Positions 31,701-42,512 are shown, counted from the stretch's first letter. The stretch: DNA of 64,000 nt from Guillardia theta CCMP2712 (GCF_000315625.1 NW_005434643.1:154077-218076), one strand, 5' to 3'. The notes: a model not told the origin generated them from the sequence alone. Translations and numbers: made by a program.

Positions 31701-34700
31701 CGCTCCTCACCATCGCAGCTGTCAACTACTTCTTGTCAAGAAATTTTGCCGACAACCTCCGTCGCCTCTTCTACCAAATGTCGACAACGAAAGCTCAGGA
31801 GGAGGAGGAGGAGATTACAACAGAAAGCAAACTCTTCTACTACTACCTCAGCTTCTTCATTATCGTAGCCACCTTCTGTCTAGCTCAGCTGGTGAACCCG
31901 TGGGTCAATCTCGTTCAATTCAGCGGAGCAGCTGCAGACGCTCTGTGCGGCATTTCCTGGATTCTCCTTCTCCCTGCTCCTGCTCTTCTCCAGGGTCTTG
32001 CCGGCCTCCTCTTCTACCCTGCTGTCATCCCTGACCATGCGCCTCCCATTGAAGATCAGCTGGAGAAGGAGAAGAACGAGAGGCCGGCCGTTCTCAGCTC
32101 TCGCGCTCCCTTTATCCTCTTCTTCCGCATTGTCACCCGAGGCAACAACCCGAAGCTCGTCCTCGCAAACTGCAAAACGGCCATCGCCGTACTCGAGCGC
32201 AGTGGGCTGGCGGCTAGCCGGTGGAAGGTGGAGGTGGTCACGGACAACAAGATCGACCTCTCGGAAGCACCCTCGGTTGACCAGCTCGTCGTTCCTAGTG
32301 ACTACAACCCTCCTGGTGGCTGCAAGTACAAGGCTAGAGCCCTCAACTATGCAGCCGCTGCCAGCAGAGCTCGAGCTCACGACTGGATAGTCCACCTGGA
32401 CGAGGAGACGAGGTTCGAGGAAGAGACAGTGCGGCATATCTTTGCGCACTGCATGCAGCAGGAGATCTTGTTGGCATCCGGAAAGACTTCGTTCCCGAGC
32501 ATTGGGCAGGGGGTCATCTACTACAACAAGGGGGGTATAGAGAACTACCTGACTGCTCTTGCTGATACCATCCGAGTCGCTGACGACTACGCCAAGTTCA
32601 GACTGCAGTACAAGCTCTTCCGCCTTCCCCTCATCGGCATGCACGGCTCCTTCGTGGTCTGCTGCAACAAGCTGGAGCAGCAGGTGGGATGGGACTGGGG
32701 GATGGTAGGAAGCATCACTGAGGACACTTACTTTGCGATGAAGCTGGCGGGGCAAGGCGTCAGGTTTGACTGGGTGGGAGGAAAGATGTTCGAGCAAAGC
32801 CCTTTCTCCGTCAACGACTTTGGGAAGCAGCGAGCGAGATGGTTCTCAGGCCTCTGGCTCTGCGTCCTCACAGACTCGCTGCCTCTCTGGCAACGAGCTT
32901 ACCTCGGCAGCCACCTTGTGTCCTGGACCGTCTGCCCTCTCCTGACCTTCGTGACTTGGCTGAACTTGCTCACCATCTTCCCGAGGTCCTCGACGTTCGT
33001 CTACCTCATGTCCTTCATCTTCTCCATCCCCTTCTGGAGCTACAGCCTTGGCTTCGTTCTTGGCTTCGATCCCAGCCAGTTCAAGCACGGAAGGCTCGAG
33101 TGGGTACTCATGTTTCTTGCACACATCAGCCTGATCCCTGTCTACACTCTGATGGAGAGCTACGGGGTCATGCGAGGGCTCTGCGACAGGAAGACCTACA
33201 CTGGATTCCACATCGTCAAGAAGGAGAAGACGGACGAGGAGGAGAAGGCGAGCAAGGGTGACAGGGGCGAGTCGATGATCATGCTGACGAGGCTGGACGG
33301 GAAGGAGAGCTGCAGCAGCTCGGACTCTTCGTCACATGACAACGTCAGCATTTCTCCACCCTGCTCTGCCGGTGATGCTCGAGGGGAGGAGGACAGGAAG
33401 CTGTGGGAGACGAGGCTGACGCTTGACTTCGAAAACTTGTTCTTTGTCAACCCCTCAGTCGACGGACCCGGGCAGCTCTTCTCGAAAGAGCAGCAGCTGG
33501 GCTGCAGCTGGACTGAGTTCCTCTCCTTCTGCCAGGATTGCAAGGTCAACCAACAAGTCGCCTTGTCCATCGCCGTCGGAACAACCCTCCGAAGGTATAG
33601 CAACTTTGCCAACACCATCTGCCTCGGGATCAGGGAGAAGAGCAGGTTTGTTCCTTTGACGAGCAACTTTGACGAGCTCGAATCTCTGTCGGGTCTCATG
33701 GCAAGCATGCAGCAGCTCTACGATGAGCACGCGAGCAAGCTCGGGGAGTGGGCGGACGTGGAGGTGCTGAGAGGGTTTGCAAGGAGAGAACAAGTGTTTC
33801 ATGCGCTCCTGTCAACTGAAGAAAACAAGAGGGAGGCTGACCTGCTGTACCTTTCCAAGCTTCTCGGCGGGAAGGAGCGATGTGCAGATCTCTCCATCAG
33901 TCTGAGGGTGGAGCAGGAGAAAGTTGTTCTTCTCGGAGCTGCTGACGATGCCGTGATGTGGCCTGAGCTGATGGGTAATATGCTCTGCCACGTCAGCGTC
34001 TTCCTCTCCCATGCTGTGCGATGCCCGAGGGATATGGCGATCGGTGACATGGAGTATCTCGATCCTGATGAGAGAAAGAGAATCCTGAGCGACTTTGCTT
34101 GGTCTGCTCGAGAGCGCCAGCAGCGACTCGGGATGGAGACGATGCAGGACCTGCTGGAAGACGCCTTCGTCCAGGCCAGCCGCAGCAGGACAGCCATCGA
34201 GTGCCCGAGAGAGGGAGTGAAGATGTCGTACGAGCAGCTCGACCGTAGCTGCCGGCGGTTGTCCCAGATGCTGTTGAGGTCAGGGGTGAAGCAAGGAGAC
34301 GTCATAGCGATCGCAGCGGAGAAGACCGCAGAAACCATCGCCTCGCTCCTCTCTGTCGTCCGATGTGGCGCTGCTTACATGCCAGTCGACATCTCGTACC
34401 CTCCCGACCGCCTTCGTTTCATGCTCTCCGACACCAACTGCCGTCTCCTCCTCTGCTCTCCCGAGCAGCAGGAGCAGTGGAGTGCTGTCTTTGCCGATGA
34501 GAGCAGGAAGAGCAAGCAGACTCTCGTCTCCTCTCGCGTCGAGGTGCTCGTCGTCAAGCCCGAGGACTTGAGCCACGCGGAGGTCAACATGGAGGAGGCT
34601 AGACGGGTACACAAGGCTCGTCCGGAGGATCCAGCTGCCATCATCTTCACCTCAGGGTCAACTGGAGTGCCCAAGGGTGTCGAGATCTCTCAGGGAGCTC

Positions 34701-37231
34701 TTCTTGCTCAGAACCTCGCCATGAACCAGTCTCGCCCTCTCTCTTCCTCCGACCGCATCGTCCAGCAGACCATGTTGACCTTCGACGTGGCGGGCAACGA
34801 GATCTGGTCGAGCTTCTTCTTCCGCTCTACCCTCGTCATCGTCGACGACGCCACTCGCTTGCTCGGCTTCGAGAACTTCCTTCTCCGCAACGCCATCTCA
34901 GTGCTCTTCATCACCCCTAGCCACCTCGCGCTCCTCTCTCCTCCTGCCTGCGGCAAGTCTCTCAAGACCCTCGTGCTCGCCGGCGAGGCTCTTCCTCCCT
35001 CCCTCAGCGATCGCTGGGCCTCGCAGGGAAGAGCTCTGCTCAACGAGTACGGCCCGACCGAGACCAACGTCGTCACCTCCTGCAAGGACTACCCCTGCAG
35101 CAAGTTCCCTTCCTCCGCGACCTCCATCGGACGTCCCCTGCCCGGCGTCGTCGCCCTCGTCCTCGATCGCCACATGCGCTTATCGCCTGTCGGGGTGCCG
35201 GGAGAGCTCTGCATCGGAGGAGATCAGCTTGCTTCCTCCTACTGGAACAGGCCAGACCTCACCTCCTCCAAGTTCGCCGACTGCAAGCTCCTGGGAGAGG
35301 GCGGGGCAGGGCAGCAGAGCAGGAGAGTCTACAGGACAGGCGACCTCTGCCGTTGGCTGCCGGATGGAAAGATCGAGTACCTGGGGAGGATGGACAATCA
35401 GATCAAGATCCGCGGGATGAGAGTGGAGATTGGAGAGATCGAGTCAAAGATTTCGGAGGAGGAGGACGTCAGCCAGACTGCCGTCGTGCTCCTGCAAGAC
35501 AAGGGCGTCAGCACTCTGGCCGCTGCTGTGGTGCTGCGGGGGAAGACGTGGGAGGAGGAGAAGGTGGTCGAGCGGCTATCCGCCTCCCTCCCCCAGCACA
35601 TGATCCCTTCCTTGTTCGTGTGCCTCGAGGCTCTGCCGACCACAACCAGCGGGAAGATTGATCGCAAGAAGCTGGGAGAAATGCTTCGAGAGCACAGAGC
35701 TCACAACAAGACACTCCAGCCTCCTCCTCCTCCCTCCTCCCTTCCCCTCCCAGCTGACCTCACCAACTTGCAAGCCTTCCTCCAGTCGGCTGACGTCAAG
35801 CTCCTCCAGCGCCTCGGCATCGACTCGCTAGGCATTGCCAGGAGATATCGCTCGCTGCAGCAGGACGAGGAGACGGCAAGAGCAGAGCTGAAGGTCTCCA
35901 ATGGCGTTCGAGCCATCTGCATGTACGGGGTCATCATCGACCACCTCGCCTCCTGCATGCCGTCCTCCTACTGCGCTGCCGTCGCTCGCGTCCTCATCCC
36001 TCGATCGCGTGCGGGGCTGCCAGTCAACGAGAGCATGCTGACCTTGGAGGTGTTCCTGCGCTCCATCGGCAACTACAAGACAGTCGCTGGTTTTGCAACC
36101 ATCTCAGGCTACATGGACGCGGGGACAGACTCATCCTTGCGCTTCTCCTTCACTGACATCGTCATCCTCCTCTCCTACCTCGAGATGGCCTGGGTCTTCG
36201 ACCCCATCGTCACCGCCTTCTACGGAGCAGCAGGCAACGACACCTCCTCTCCCTGGTGGCTCGCGCAGCAGCGCTGGTACCTCCTTGCCATGCTTCTCTG
36301 CCGCTTCGCCGTCGTCGTCTTCCGCGGCCTCCACGTCCCCCCCCTCCTGCAGCTGCTCGTCGTGAGCATGGCGCTCTTTATCTCCCCGCCCAACATTGTC
36401 TGCGTCTCTCAGGCTTGCGCCAGTGACGTCATCCCCGCCTGGATGAGCTGGGAAAGTGCCCCTCAGCCCGTGGAAGGCTTTTTCCACTTCTTCATCCGCG
36501 GCATTGAGCCTCAGGCCTCCTCCTACGCCTATGCAGCCTTCCGGTACGTGATCACGCGCAAGTACCTCCTCACCGTCTTCTTCTACATCCTCAGCTTCAA
36601 CTACGGGCGATGGTTCGTTCGCGTCATCACCGAGAGGATGAAAGAGGTCGCAGGGAGCATGAGCAGGAGGATAAGAAGCTTCCGCGTGCTGATGCGAGTG
36701 ATCCTCGGCATCCTCTCGTCGTCGCTCCTCGTGCTGATTAGCTTGACCGAAAGCGACAGATTCAACGCGCAGGAGGACAACTGGGTGCAGGAGGACGGGA
36801 CCTTCTACGACCAGCCTCACCTTACTCGCCTGGGCCTCCTCGTCGTCGTCCTCTTCTTCTCCGTCCTCTGCGAGTGCGTTCTCACCTGGTCTCTTCCTCT
36901 TGAGCTACAGACCGCGGGCTCGACGACTCTGGGATCGTTCGCAGCTCACAGCTACGTCAACCTTGCCTTCTCCTCCCTCTTCCTGCAGAACATGCGAGGA
37001 AACATGATCGGCTACATCTTGCTGGTCCTGACGATCCCGATTATGACCATGTTGGTGTTTGGCCCTCTTCTGCAGTACTTCATGGTATGGCACATCAAGA
37101 TGATCGCAAGTGCCCTGCAACGTCTGTGTACAAGTGTCTTCCCTTCTTGGAGGAAGGACGACACGCAACATTTGGAGAGAACGGAGAGCGCTGGATCGCT
37201 CGTCATGGTCCAGCAAGTGTCTTGCAACTGA
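28748..37231 (+). CDS. Membrane megasynthase: GH5-like / acyltransferase-3-like / GT2 / C-A-T NRPS-like / acyltransferase-3-like
   Basis: A single 2,827-residue frame. The ATG at 28748 opens a signal peptide (SSLFLTCLILEFSAIQA); the earlier frame is a low-complexity pyrimidine tract. Domains: GH5 mannanase-like, residues about 40-465 (IFGWELGN; candidate nucleophile E356 in IKEFG). Multi-spanning region about 600-1090 with an acyltransferase-3 flavour (GRSSFSLLFLIWGF). GT2 about 1120-1480, closest by eye to egghead/BRE-3 beta-1,4-mannosyltransferases (FRIVTRGNNP, LDEETR 1217-1222, EDTYFA 1325-1330, QRARWFSGL 1361-1369). Condensation-like half about 1555-1780 without HHxxxDG. Complete adenylation domain about 1795-2310 (FTSGSTGVPKG 1967, YGPTE 2101, YRTGD 2195, GKIDRKK with K2303). 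Carrier-like LGIDSL with S2360. Final membrane domain 2380-2780 starting VSNGVRAICMYGVIIDH (H2399), as in acyltransferase 3. It may activate an amino acid or hydroxy acid and attach it to a glycan made by the GT2 domain; substrate and product are unknown. Confidence 0.88.
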   Translation: MNLRFTLRARNVRSSLFLTCLILEFSAIQAQNVAELSACSSACTAKPLSGFVKFASANDSIAAHLVEINGTETNVFRFVSVAVPNLIRLETSSSNSSSIGLPTDGEIWDALCSVQQLGGRVARLYVFSFCNDSSRCHFYWNVTTSRLDHSEAFFERLDAALEIANSLGVRLQIPFMNMAQLESWGGAATLCSWAKVDPRNFFDDATVQEMYRYVVQTVVTRKNTRTGILYRDDPAIFGWELGNLVLHCGSFPLLTVVGTGNELFTPTCSDLVNCVRNKQLSDFPGVPVSWTNETSRWLRSMDADHLIIDGGFPKDSAILDLPDLNVIGATYYYSTTDQLQSDLDFNGGKKAFLIKEFGTSGNSELTTVQGVFGLIQGNSDVSGAFYWSLRSHHRSGGFYWHYESLVNASSGQTVYPRSLNWPGFSNSTPSYEKEIFSQILTTGELIGVPQPDDSYVPCPPTIVQVSNSFPPCYTFIGSTGAKRYEIWLSPNNGKEDDWFRIQADASDDVVEKISAMNFLDDNTVRTMMSWTGNEWLVCFQACSYYDICSSCSASLVIVFNATGSADPFCSATAAQVAPRVEDSSRLGLWILQQDSTQQFKDAYLVFLTVSCCFTGIVVIIYSKVVYQVIARILGFLVRSQKEEDEAQPYHLARLSDNERNAKLASASVLFQIACVVLILLFQRRTSLEQHRVTEVMIDAGRSSFSLLFLIWGFEITRIHSAFGNAEKMTALKFLGMKFASSFPSLLLACIVSFIMLGSELWGEFFLLPLGLSAWMPSLWFNDVNGLAWLQGALGFNALIFLPVFDFLQTRVTSLRSKLTMMLVMWVLSAWQAIDFIGLRVFLLDRLIAAVFLRAFSPAFFFGVALATVDPSRVSWTLSTCLGLLSLAGCLVVLAFYQTAFGNFSYMIAWLNTGLLLPLQALVFLLFYKASSAVLPNSLHHVAAILHPHLSGVLISALLMDSMMWTIVTRVSHQVNDVVWLCYPLSLLTIAAVNYFLSRNFADNLRRLFYQMSTTKAQEEEEEITTESKLFYYYLSFFIIVATFCLAQLVNPWVNLVQFSGAAADALCGISWILLLPAPALLQGLAGLLFYPAVIPDHAPPIEDQLEKEKNERPAVLSSRAPFILFFRIVTRGNNPKLVLANCKTAIAVLERSGLAASRWKVEVVTDNKIDLSEAPSVDQLVVPSDYNPPGGCKYKARALNYAAAASRARAHDWIVHLDEETRFEEETVRHIFAHCMQQEILLASGKTSFPSIGQGVIYYNKGGIENYLTALADTIRVADDYAKFRLQYKLFRLPLIGMHGSFVVCCNKLEQQVGWDWGMVGSITEDTYFAMKLAGQGVRFDWVGGKMFEQSPFSVNDFGKQRARWFSGLWLCVLTDSLPLWQRAYLGSHLVSWTVCPLLTFVTWLNLLTIFPRSSTFVYLMSFIFSIPFWSYSLGFVLGFDPSQFKHGRLEWVLMFLAHISLIPVYTLMESYGVMRGLCDRKTYTGFHIVKKEKTDEEEKASKGDRGESMIMLTRLDGKESCSSSDSSSHDNVSISPPCSAGDARGEEDRKLWETRLTLDFENLFFVNPSVDGPGQLFSKEQQLGCSWTEFLSFCQDCKVNQQVALSIAVGTTLRRYSNFANTICLGIREKSRFVPLTSNFDELESLSGLMASMQQLYDEHASKLGEWADVEVLRGFARREQVFHALLSTEENKREADLLYLSKLLGGKERCADLSISLRVEQEKVVLLGAADDAVMWPELMGNMLCHVSVFLSHAVRCPRDMAIGDMEYLDPDERKRILSDFAWSARERQQRLGMETMQDLLEDAFVQASRSRTAIECPREGVKMSYEQLDRSCRRLSQMLLRSGVKQGDVIAIAAEKTAETIASLLSVVRCGAAYMPVDISYPPDRLRFMLSDTNCRLLLCSPEQQEQWSAVFADESRKSKQTLVSSRVEVLVVKPEDLSHAEVNMEEARRVHKARPEDPAAIIFTSGSTGVPKGVEISQGALLAQNLAMNQSRPLSSSDRIVQQTMLTFDVAGNEIWSSFFFRSTLVIVDDATRLLGFENFLLRNAISVLFITPSHLALLSPPACGKSLKTLVLAGEALPPSLSDRWASQGRALLNEYGPTETNVVTSCKDYPCSKFPSSATSIGRPLPGVVALVLDRHMRLSPVGVPGELCIGGDQLASSYWNRPDLTSSKFADCKLLGEGGAGQQSRRVYRTGDLCRWLPDGKIEYLGRMDNQIKIRGMRVEIGEIESKISEEEDVSQTAVVLLQDKGVSTLAAAVVLRGKTWEEEKVVERLSASLPQHMIPSLFVCLEALPTTTSGKIDRKKLGEMLREHRAHNKTLQPPPPPSSLPLPADLTNLQAFLQSADVKLLQRLGIDSLGIARRYRSLQQDEETARAELKVSNGVRAICMYGVIIDHLASCMPSSYCAAVARVLIPRSRAGLPVNESMLTLEVFLRSIGNYKTVAGFATISGYMDAGTDSSLRFSFTDIVILLSYLEMAWVFDPIVTAFYGAAGNDTSSPWWLAQQRWYLLAMLLCRFAVVVFRGLHVPPLLQLLVVSMALFISPPNIVCVSQACASDVIPAWMSWESAPQPVEGFFHFFIRGIEPQASSYAYAAFRYVITRKYLLTVFFYILSFNYGRWFVRVITERMKEVAGSMSRRIRSFRVLMRVILGILSSSLLVLISLTESDRFNAQEDNWVQEDGTFYDQPHLTRLGLLVVVLFFSVLCECVLTWSLPLELQTAGSTTLGSFAAHSYVNLAFSSLFLQNMRGNMIGYILLVLTIPIMTMLVFGPLLQYFMVWHIKMIASALQRLCTSVFPSWRKDDTQHLERTESAGSLVMVQQVSCN

Positions 37232-38240
37232 CCTCGTCGTTTTAAACTTGATTATCAATGAACGAATCGAACTACATCCTACAGCATTGCCTATATTGTC
37301 ATTTCAAAGATCAAAGATGCGTTCAAAACCACCTTATTTATTCATTGAGAAGAACATCCCAACTTTCTCCACTTCCCCACGAGATGCTCCCATCCTGCTC
37401 ACTTCTCGCCAACATTGACAGATGTCGATCTTGTCACTCAGACGAGATAGGTCTCCATCTCTTCCTGTTTACTTCAACGCTTCTGCTATGCATCTCCGTA
37501 TTCAGCGTGCAAACACTATTAGCTTCTATCAGTATTTGTACCATCAAGTGAGCAGATCAGAACATGCTCCAGTAGTTCTAGTCACTACTCCTTCCTGGGT
37601 TGTTAGCTGCAGCACCTCTCAACGATCCGCAAATAGTTTCCTTCCTTATTCTTATGATTGATGGCAAAACTCCAGAACTAGAAGGGAGAAGAGAAGAATC
37701 AAGTCAAGTGAGGAAGGGAGAGGGGGGCAACAGATCCAGGAGAACGATGTCAACGAGATTGTGTTGAACAATACTGAAAGGGAAGTAGTGTTTCAGTGTA
37801 GACAAGGACGTAAGGATATAGAGGTTGGTACTGCTACTTTCTCCTGTGAGATTGTTCCAAGATATCATGATCCGAGCAAACAAGAATAGGTCAGGATGCA
37901 GATGAGTTGGGCAATTTCTGCATTCGTGCAGTACTAAATACCAACAAGAGGGGTTATAGAACTCGACTCGCAGGGTGAACTTTGAAGATAGAGCGCCATG
38001 TGTGAAACGTTTATCAGCAGAAGACAGGCTCAGAGGAAACGCTGGTGAGCAACACTGATTTTACACAGAGCAGCAAGTTACTTTCAACTCTTCTCACTCA
38101 ATGATGACCTTCAGCGTTCATTCTCACCGAAACCCGCAACCAGCCAACATATTACATCATCTGCGATCCCAGGCCAAAACGAGAAGGCGCATTGGCATCC
38201 CCTTTAGCAGCTGCGAATCGATGGTAATCTTATATTTCCC
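37232..38240. other. Gene-free spacer
   Basis: No supported coding sequence between the megasynthase stop and the hexanucleotide repeat. The sequence is of ordinary composition and presumably holds the megasynthase 3' end. Confidence 0.4.
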
Positions 38241-38248
38241 TGCTCTTG

Positions 38249-38462
38249 CCCCTGCCCCTGCCCTTGCCCCTGCCTCTGCCCCTGCCCCTGCCCCTGCCCC
38301 TGCCCCTGCCCCTGCCCCTGCCCCTGCCCCTGCCCCTGCCCCTGCCCCTGCCCCTGCTCCTCCTCCTCCTCTTGCCCCTGCCCCTGCCCCTGCCCCTGCC
38401 CCTGCCCCTGCCCCTGCCCCTGCCCCTGCCCCTGCCCCTGCCCCTGCCCCTGCCCCTGCCCC
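38249..38462. repeat. (CCCTGC)n hexanucleotide microsatellite
   Basis: About 35 units of CCCTGC with a short interruption near 38355-38372 (CTCCTCCTCCTCTTGCC). The repeat leaves all frames open, encoding Pro-Ala, Leu-Pro, Gly-Gln or Gly-Arg dipeptides. No flanking coding evidence makes it a gene. Confidence 0.9.
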
Positions 38463-39112
38463 TTCTCCCACTTCTTCTCCCACTCCTGCTTCTGCTGGGT
38501 TTGCTCGACTCTCCTGCTCCTGTGCCTGTTCTCCCTGCTGTTTCCGTCCCGAGACAGTTCCCTTGTAAGGGATCCATAAATTTGCAATACATTTTATTGA
38601 AGCCAAAGGCATATTAATCGAAAATTTTATTGTCAATTGATATGAACAAGAATAAAATATCAGTTTACTGTAGAATTCCATTCTTAAAGCAATAGACAGG
38701 GATCCACTAGTCGTAGTGGGGGGCCGCCATGGAGAGGGAGTGAAGCGGGGCAAGGAGGACGGGAGAGGAAGAGAGCATCTATCGTAGCAGGGGAGAGGAC
38801 AATAGGAGAGCAGAACTGAGCAGAGGAAGGGGTGAGATGAAGGCGGGAGGAGAAAGGATGGTTGTGTGCACGAAAAGTCACTGAGGACCTGCATCGCTAA
38901 GTTTGGATCGCGACATGTACCTGACAGAAGTGACAAACAAACACAGAAGGTCTCAGTGGTGTCTGTCAAGATATTGCGCTGCAAAGATATCCTCATATGT
39001 CTGGAGAAGGAGAGTGATAGGGGAGGGCATGCTGGTCGCAATGTATTCCTCCAGCTGAAGCTGGAGCTTGGTGCGAGGGGGGGGGATGACTGACTGCTTG
39101 CTTCATTCAAGA
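38463..39112. other. Spacer before the DUF445 gene
   Basis: AT-rich to about 38700, then ordinary. The first exon of the DUF445 gene probably lies here, but I could not identify its start codon. Confidence 0.35.
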
Positions 39113-42106
39113 TGAAGAACAGCTACGTGCCGTAAGAGATGTTCCGCTTGTTTCTCGTCCTGCTGTTGCTGGGGCCTTCGAGTTGTTTCCTACCATCGCC
39201 AAGCTTGCCTCTCAAGGTACGCTGACATAAACCCCATCGCCGTGATGGTGTTGGTGATGAAGAATGGGGATGATATGATGACCAAGATAATGACGACGAC
39301 GAGAATGAAGAGCAATCGAAGGGAAAGGGGAGAGAGCAGGGGATGATGGAGGAGGAGGATAATATTGATAATGCCAAATATTTCGTTGTGACCAAGACCT
39401 AACAGCAAACATCCCAGGCGCCACAGGGTAGGAGCCTTCAACATCGTGTAAGATGCAGCAATTCTGTGATGATGAAGTCATCATTGGCACTACAGGTTGT
39501 GCGACATGGCTTGTGGCTGCTTCTCTGACAATCATTGCAGAAGAGCGTCAAAGTTTATCCATCCTCTGTCACGCAGAAAGATCAAGACTGTGCGGTATGA
39601 GTGCGGCATGATCGTAGCTGTCCTGTAACATGCTTTTATCATCACAGAGAGCTAGGATCAACAGGCTTTCAGAGAGTGAGGGTGTTTCTGATCTGTTTGA
39701 CCTCATGACATGGATGTGATAGAACGCGAGGCTCTCGCCAAACTCTTTCGTGCCATAGCGCTTGCTGTCCTCGTTGTCAGCACTTGCGACCTCTCCTTGG
39801 CAAACATTGGTCAGTCCTGTACCTGTTCTCTCTGCTGCAATCCTGACATGTGGACTCTGTTGTCGCTCGACAATCAGCCACTCCTATCAATGTAAGAGTT
39901 GCACCCCTGCAACCTGCCAGCCTGTAACACATCCTCCAGGTTCTACCTGCCCTTTCTAGCGAGACAGGATCATTGCTTACAAGACAACTATGGCTCAAGT
40001 TCAAGGTCCGTTGTATCTTCTTGCTTGTATCCACTGATCGTGATGCCCGCAGTCAAACTTTTTGCTGTACTGCTCGATCCCAATCATCGCAGGTCTTCTC
40101 AACTGGGCGACAAACAGGTCCAACGCAACTTGAAGGTTGTGGGGAGTGAGAGGGTTTGCGCAGCCTAGCAGTGAAGATGATTTTCTATCCTCTAACGTTC
40201 ATCGGCATTCCGATCAAGGTCTTTGAGCTCCTTGCTGCTGGTGCAATGACGTTGACAACTGTTCTTGTTCAGGTGTTCAAGGAGCAGGTAAGACGGAGGG
40301 AAGGGATGTTCCCTGTTGTGATCGGCTCACTCGGTCTGTCAGCCGTTGGGGCTGATAGGATGGACTGGGATAGTTCCCGCAAAGGTGAGAGCATGACTTT
40401 GTATGCCCGAAGATGTCAGAACAGCTGAGGATTGCTGAATGCCTTGCTGTTCTGCTTTTCATCCCTGCGATTGTTCTTGTTTCTTTGCTCTGTCGTTGCT
40501 CTCGTGTCAGAGCTGTTCTTGGATCGCAAGCTCACGCGCGTTGCAGGCTCGCACGATGGCGCAGAGGATGATGAAGATGGTGACGTCGCAGGTGAACAAC
40601 AACCTCCCTCGTCCTCTCCTCCGCCCTGACACGTTTAAAGCTCATCAACGTCAAAGATGTCGCATGCAGAGTCGAGTCGAAGAAGGTGGAGCAAGGAGAG
40701 GCAGACAGGCAGTGGAGCAGAGGGAGAGAGCCAGGGAGGAAGAGGGCAGATAGGACGTGTCGAGGGAAGGAGGGAGGACTGGGGAGGAGGGGGGGGAGGA
40801 GGGAGCGAAGGGAGTTGGAGGGGTGGAGAGGATTTGAAAGGGGGAGAGAGAGGAGGTAGGAAGGGAGCTGGTCATTGGGGGTTGTAACGTGCTGCCTGCG
40901 GGGATACAGGTGGTTGAGATTCTGAGCCCGGTAGTACCGTCAGCGCTCAACAAGGTGCCTCCTGTCCTGCCGCTGGTTCTCCTCGCTGACACCTCAGGAA
41001 CAGATCTCAAAGGATCTCAAAGTTGGATGGACTGTGAGCCCCTTGCTCCCCTCCTCTCTCCCTTCTCTGCCCTCCTCCTCCTCCTTCTCGTTCTCTTGTT
41101 CTGTTGTTCCTCTCCCTCCTCCTCCTCTCCTCCTCTCCTCACCTCCTTCTCATTTTCGGTTGTCCCTTCTTTCTGTTCTCCTTCTCTCCTTCTCTCCTCC
41201 TCTCCTTCTCTCCCCTCTCTCGCTCCATTCCGATGCCCCTTTCTTCTCTCCAGACATCGCCTGCTCTCTATCTCCCTGCTTCTTCTTTCTTTTCTAATCT
41301 TCCCCCGTGTCCGGTCCCATTCTCTCTCTGTCCCAGACTCTTACAAGCACTCAGATGAATATCCCTGCTGTCTTCGGTCCAGCAGTCTCCACCGCTGACA
41401 GATTCATCGAAACTTTCACCGTCAAGATGCAGGTGGGAATGTCTAGTGACGCCGTTGACGCTCTTTCCACTTTGAGATGTCTTGCTGTTGTCTTGAATTT
41501 GAGGTCTGGATACGCTATCATTGCTGACATTACATGTGACATGTGCAGAACAACATCACTGACATCCTTGACCTGGAGGAGATGGTGGTGCGGGCGATGG
41601 TACAGAACAAGAAGGTGAGGCTGAAGATGTTCATCTCTCTTCTCAACTCATTCTTGCCGTCAAAGTTGCTTGTGGAGCTGTTCCAAGAATGCGGAAGGAA
41701 AGAGCTGAGCTTCATCGTCAGAACAGGTCAGAAGTTTGTGTGTGAGAGGAGGAGCAGGAAGAGGAGGGTTGAGAAGGGGCAGGGAGGTTGAGGGAAACAG
41801 AGGAGGAGGAGAAGGAGAAGGAGAAGGAGAAGGAGAAGCAACAGTAGGATCAGGACTATCCCCTTACTGAGGGACATCATGCGGACGCCTAAAGGCAGAA
41901 GAGGAGAAGAAGAACGAGGAAGTGGATTAGTGGATGAGGATGAGGAGAAGGAGGACGTCGCTGACAAACTCTCAGGCTTGTACTTTGGGTTCCTTCTCGG
42001 GATCTTTCAAATGGGAGGCACGTGAACTTTGTCATGACGACGACGATGATGACAATGATGATGATGATGATAATGATGATGGTGGTGGTGGTGGTGGTGG
42101 TGGTGG

Positions 42107-42149
<43 letters not shown>

Positions 42150-42512
42150 CATGGTGATGCTGACGCTGGTAATAGTGGTGACTTCGTTACTTGGCAGTTT
42201 GGCTTGTTTGGGATCCCTGGTGGTCACTAGCAGTGGGAGGAGCGTTAGTGGGCTACATCACGAACTTAATTGCAATCAAGGTCAAAGAGGAGGAGGAGCA
42301 GCAGCAACGGCAGCAGCAGCAGCAAGATATCTGATCTTATGTCTGCAGAGCATCTTTGAGCCTGTGGAGCCAATAATGATTGGTCCTTGGAAGATTCAAG
42401 GATTGTTTCTAACACGTCAGAATGAGGTCGGTGAATGCTACATGTGTTGTGATACGACGGTGACAAACAATGGTGAAGACGATGATGCCGGTAGTGGTGG
42501 TGGTGGTGGTGG

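Noticed and set aside
31219-32034. Long alternate-frame open stretches inside the megasynthase gene
   Set aside because: Shadows of the GC-biased coding frame, without motifs. The primary frame carries all domain signatures.
38204-38617. Long Pro-Ala, Leu-Pro, Gly-Gln and Gly-Arg open frames
   Set aside because: They follow from the (CCCTGC)n microsatellite, which keeps every frame open. No codon pattern or domain supports a protein.
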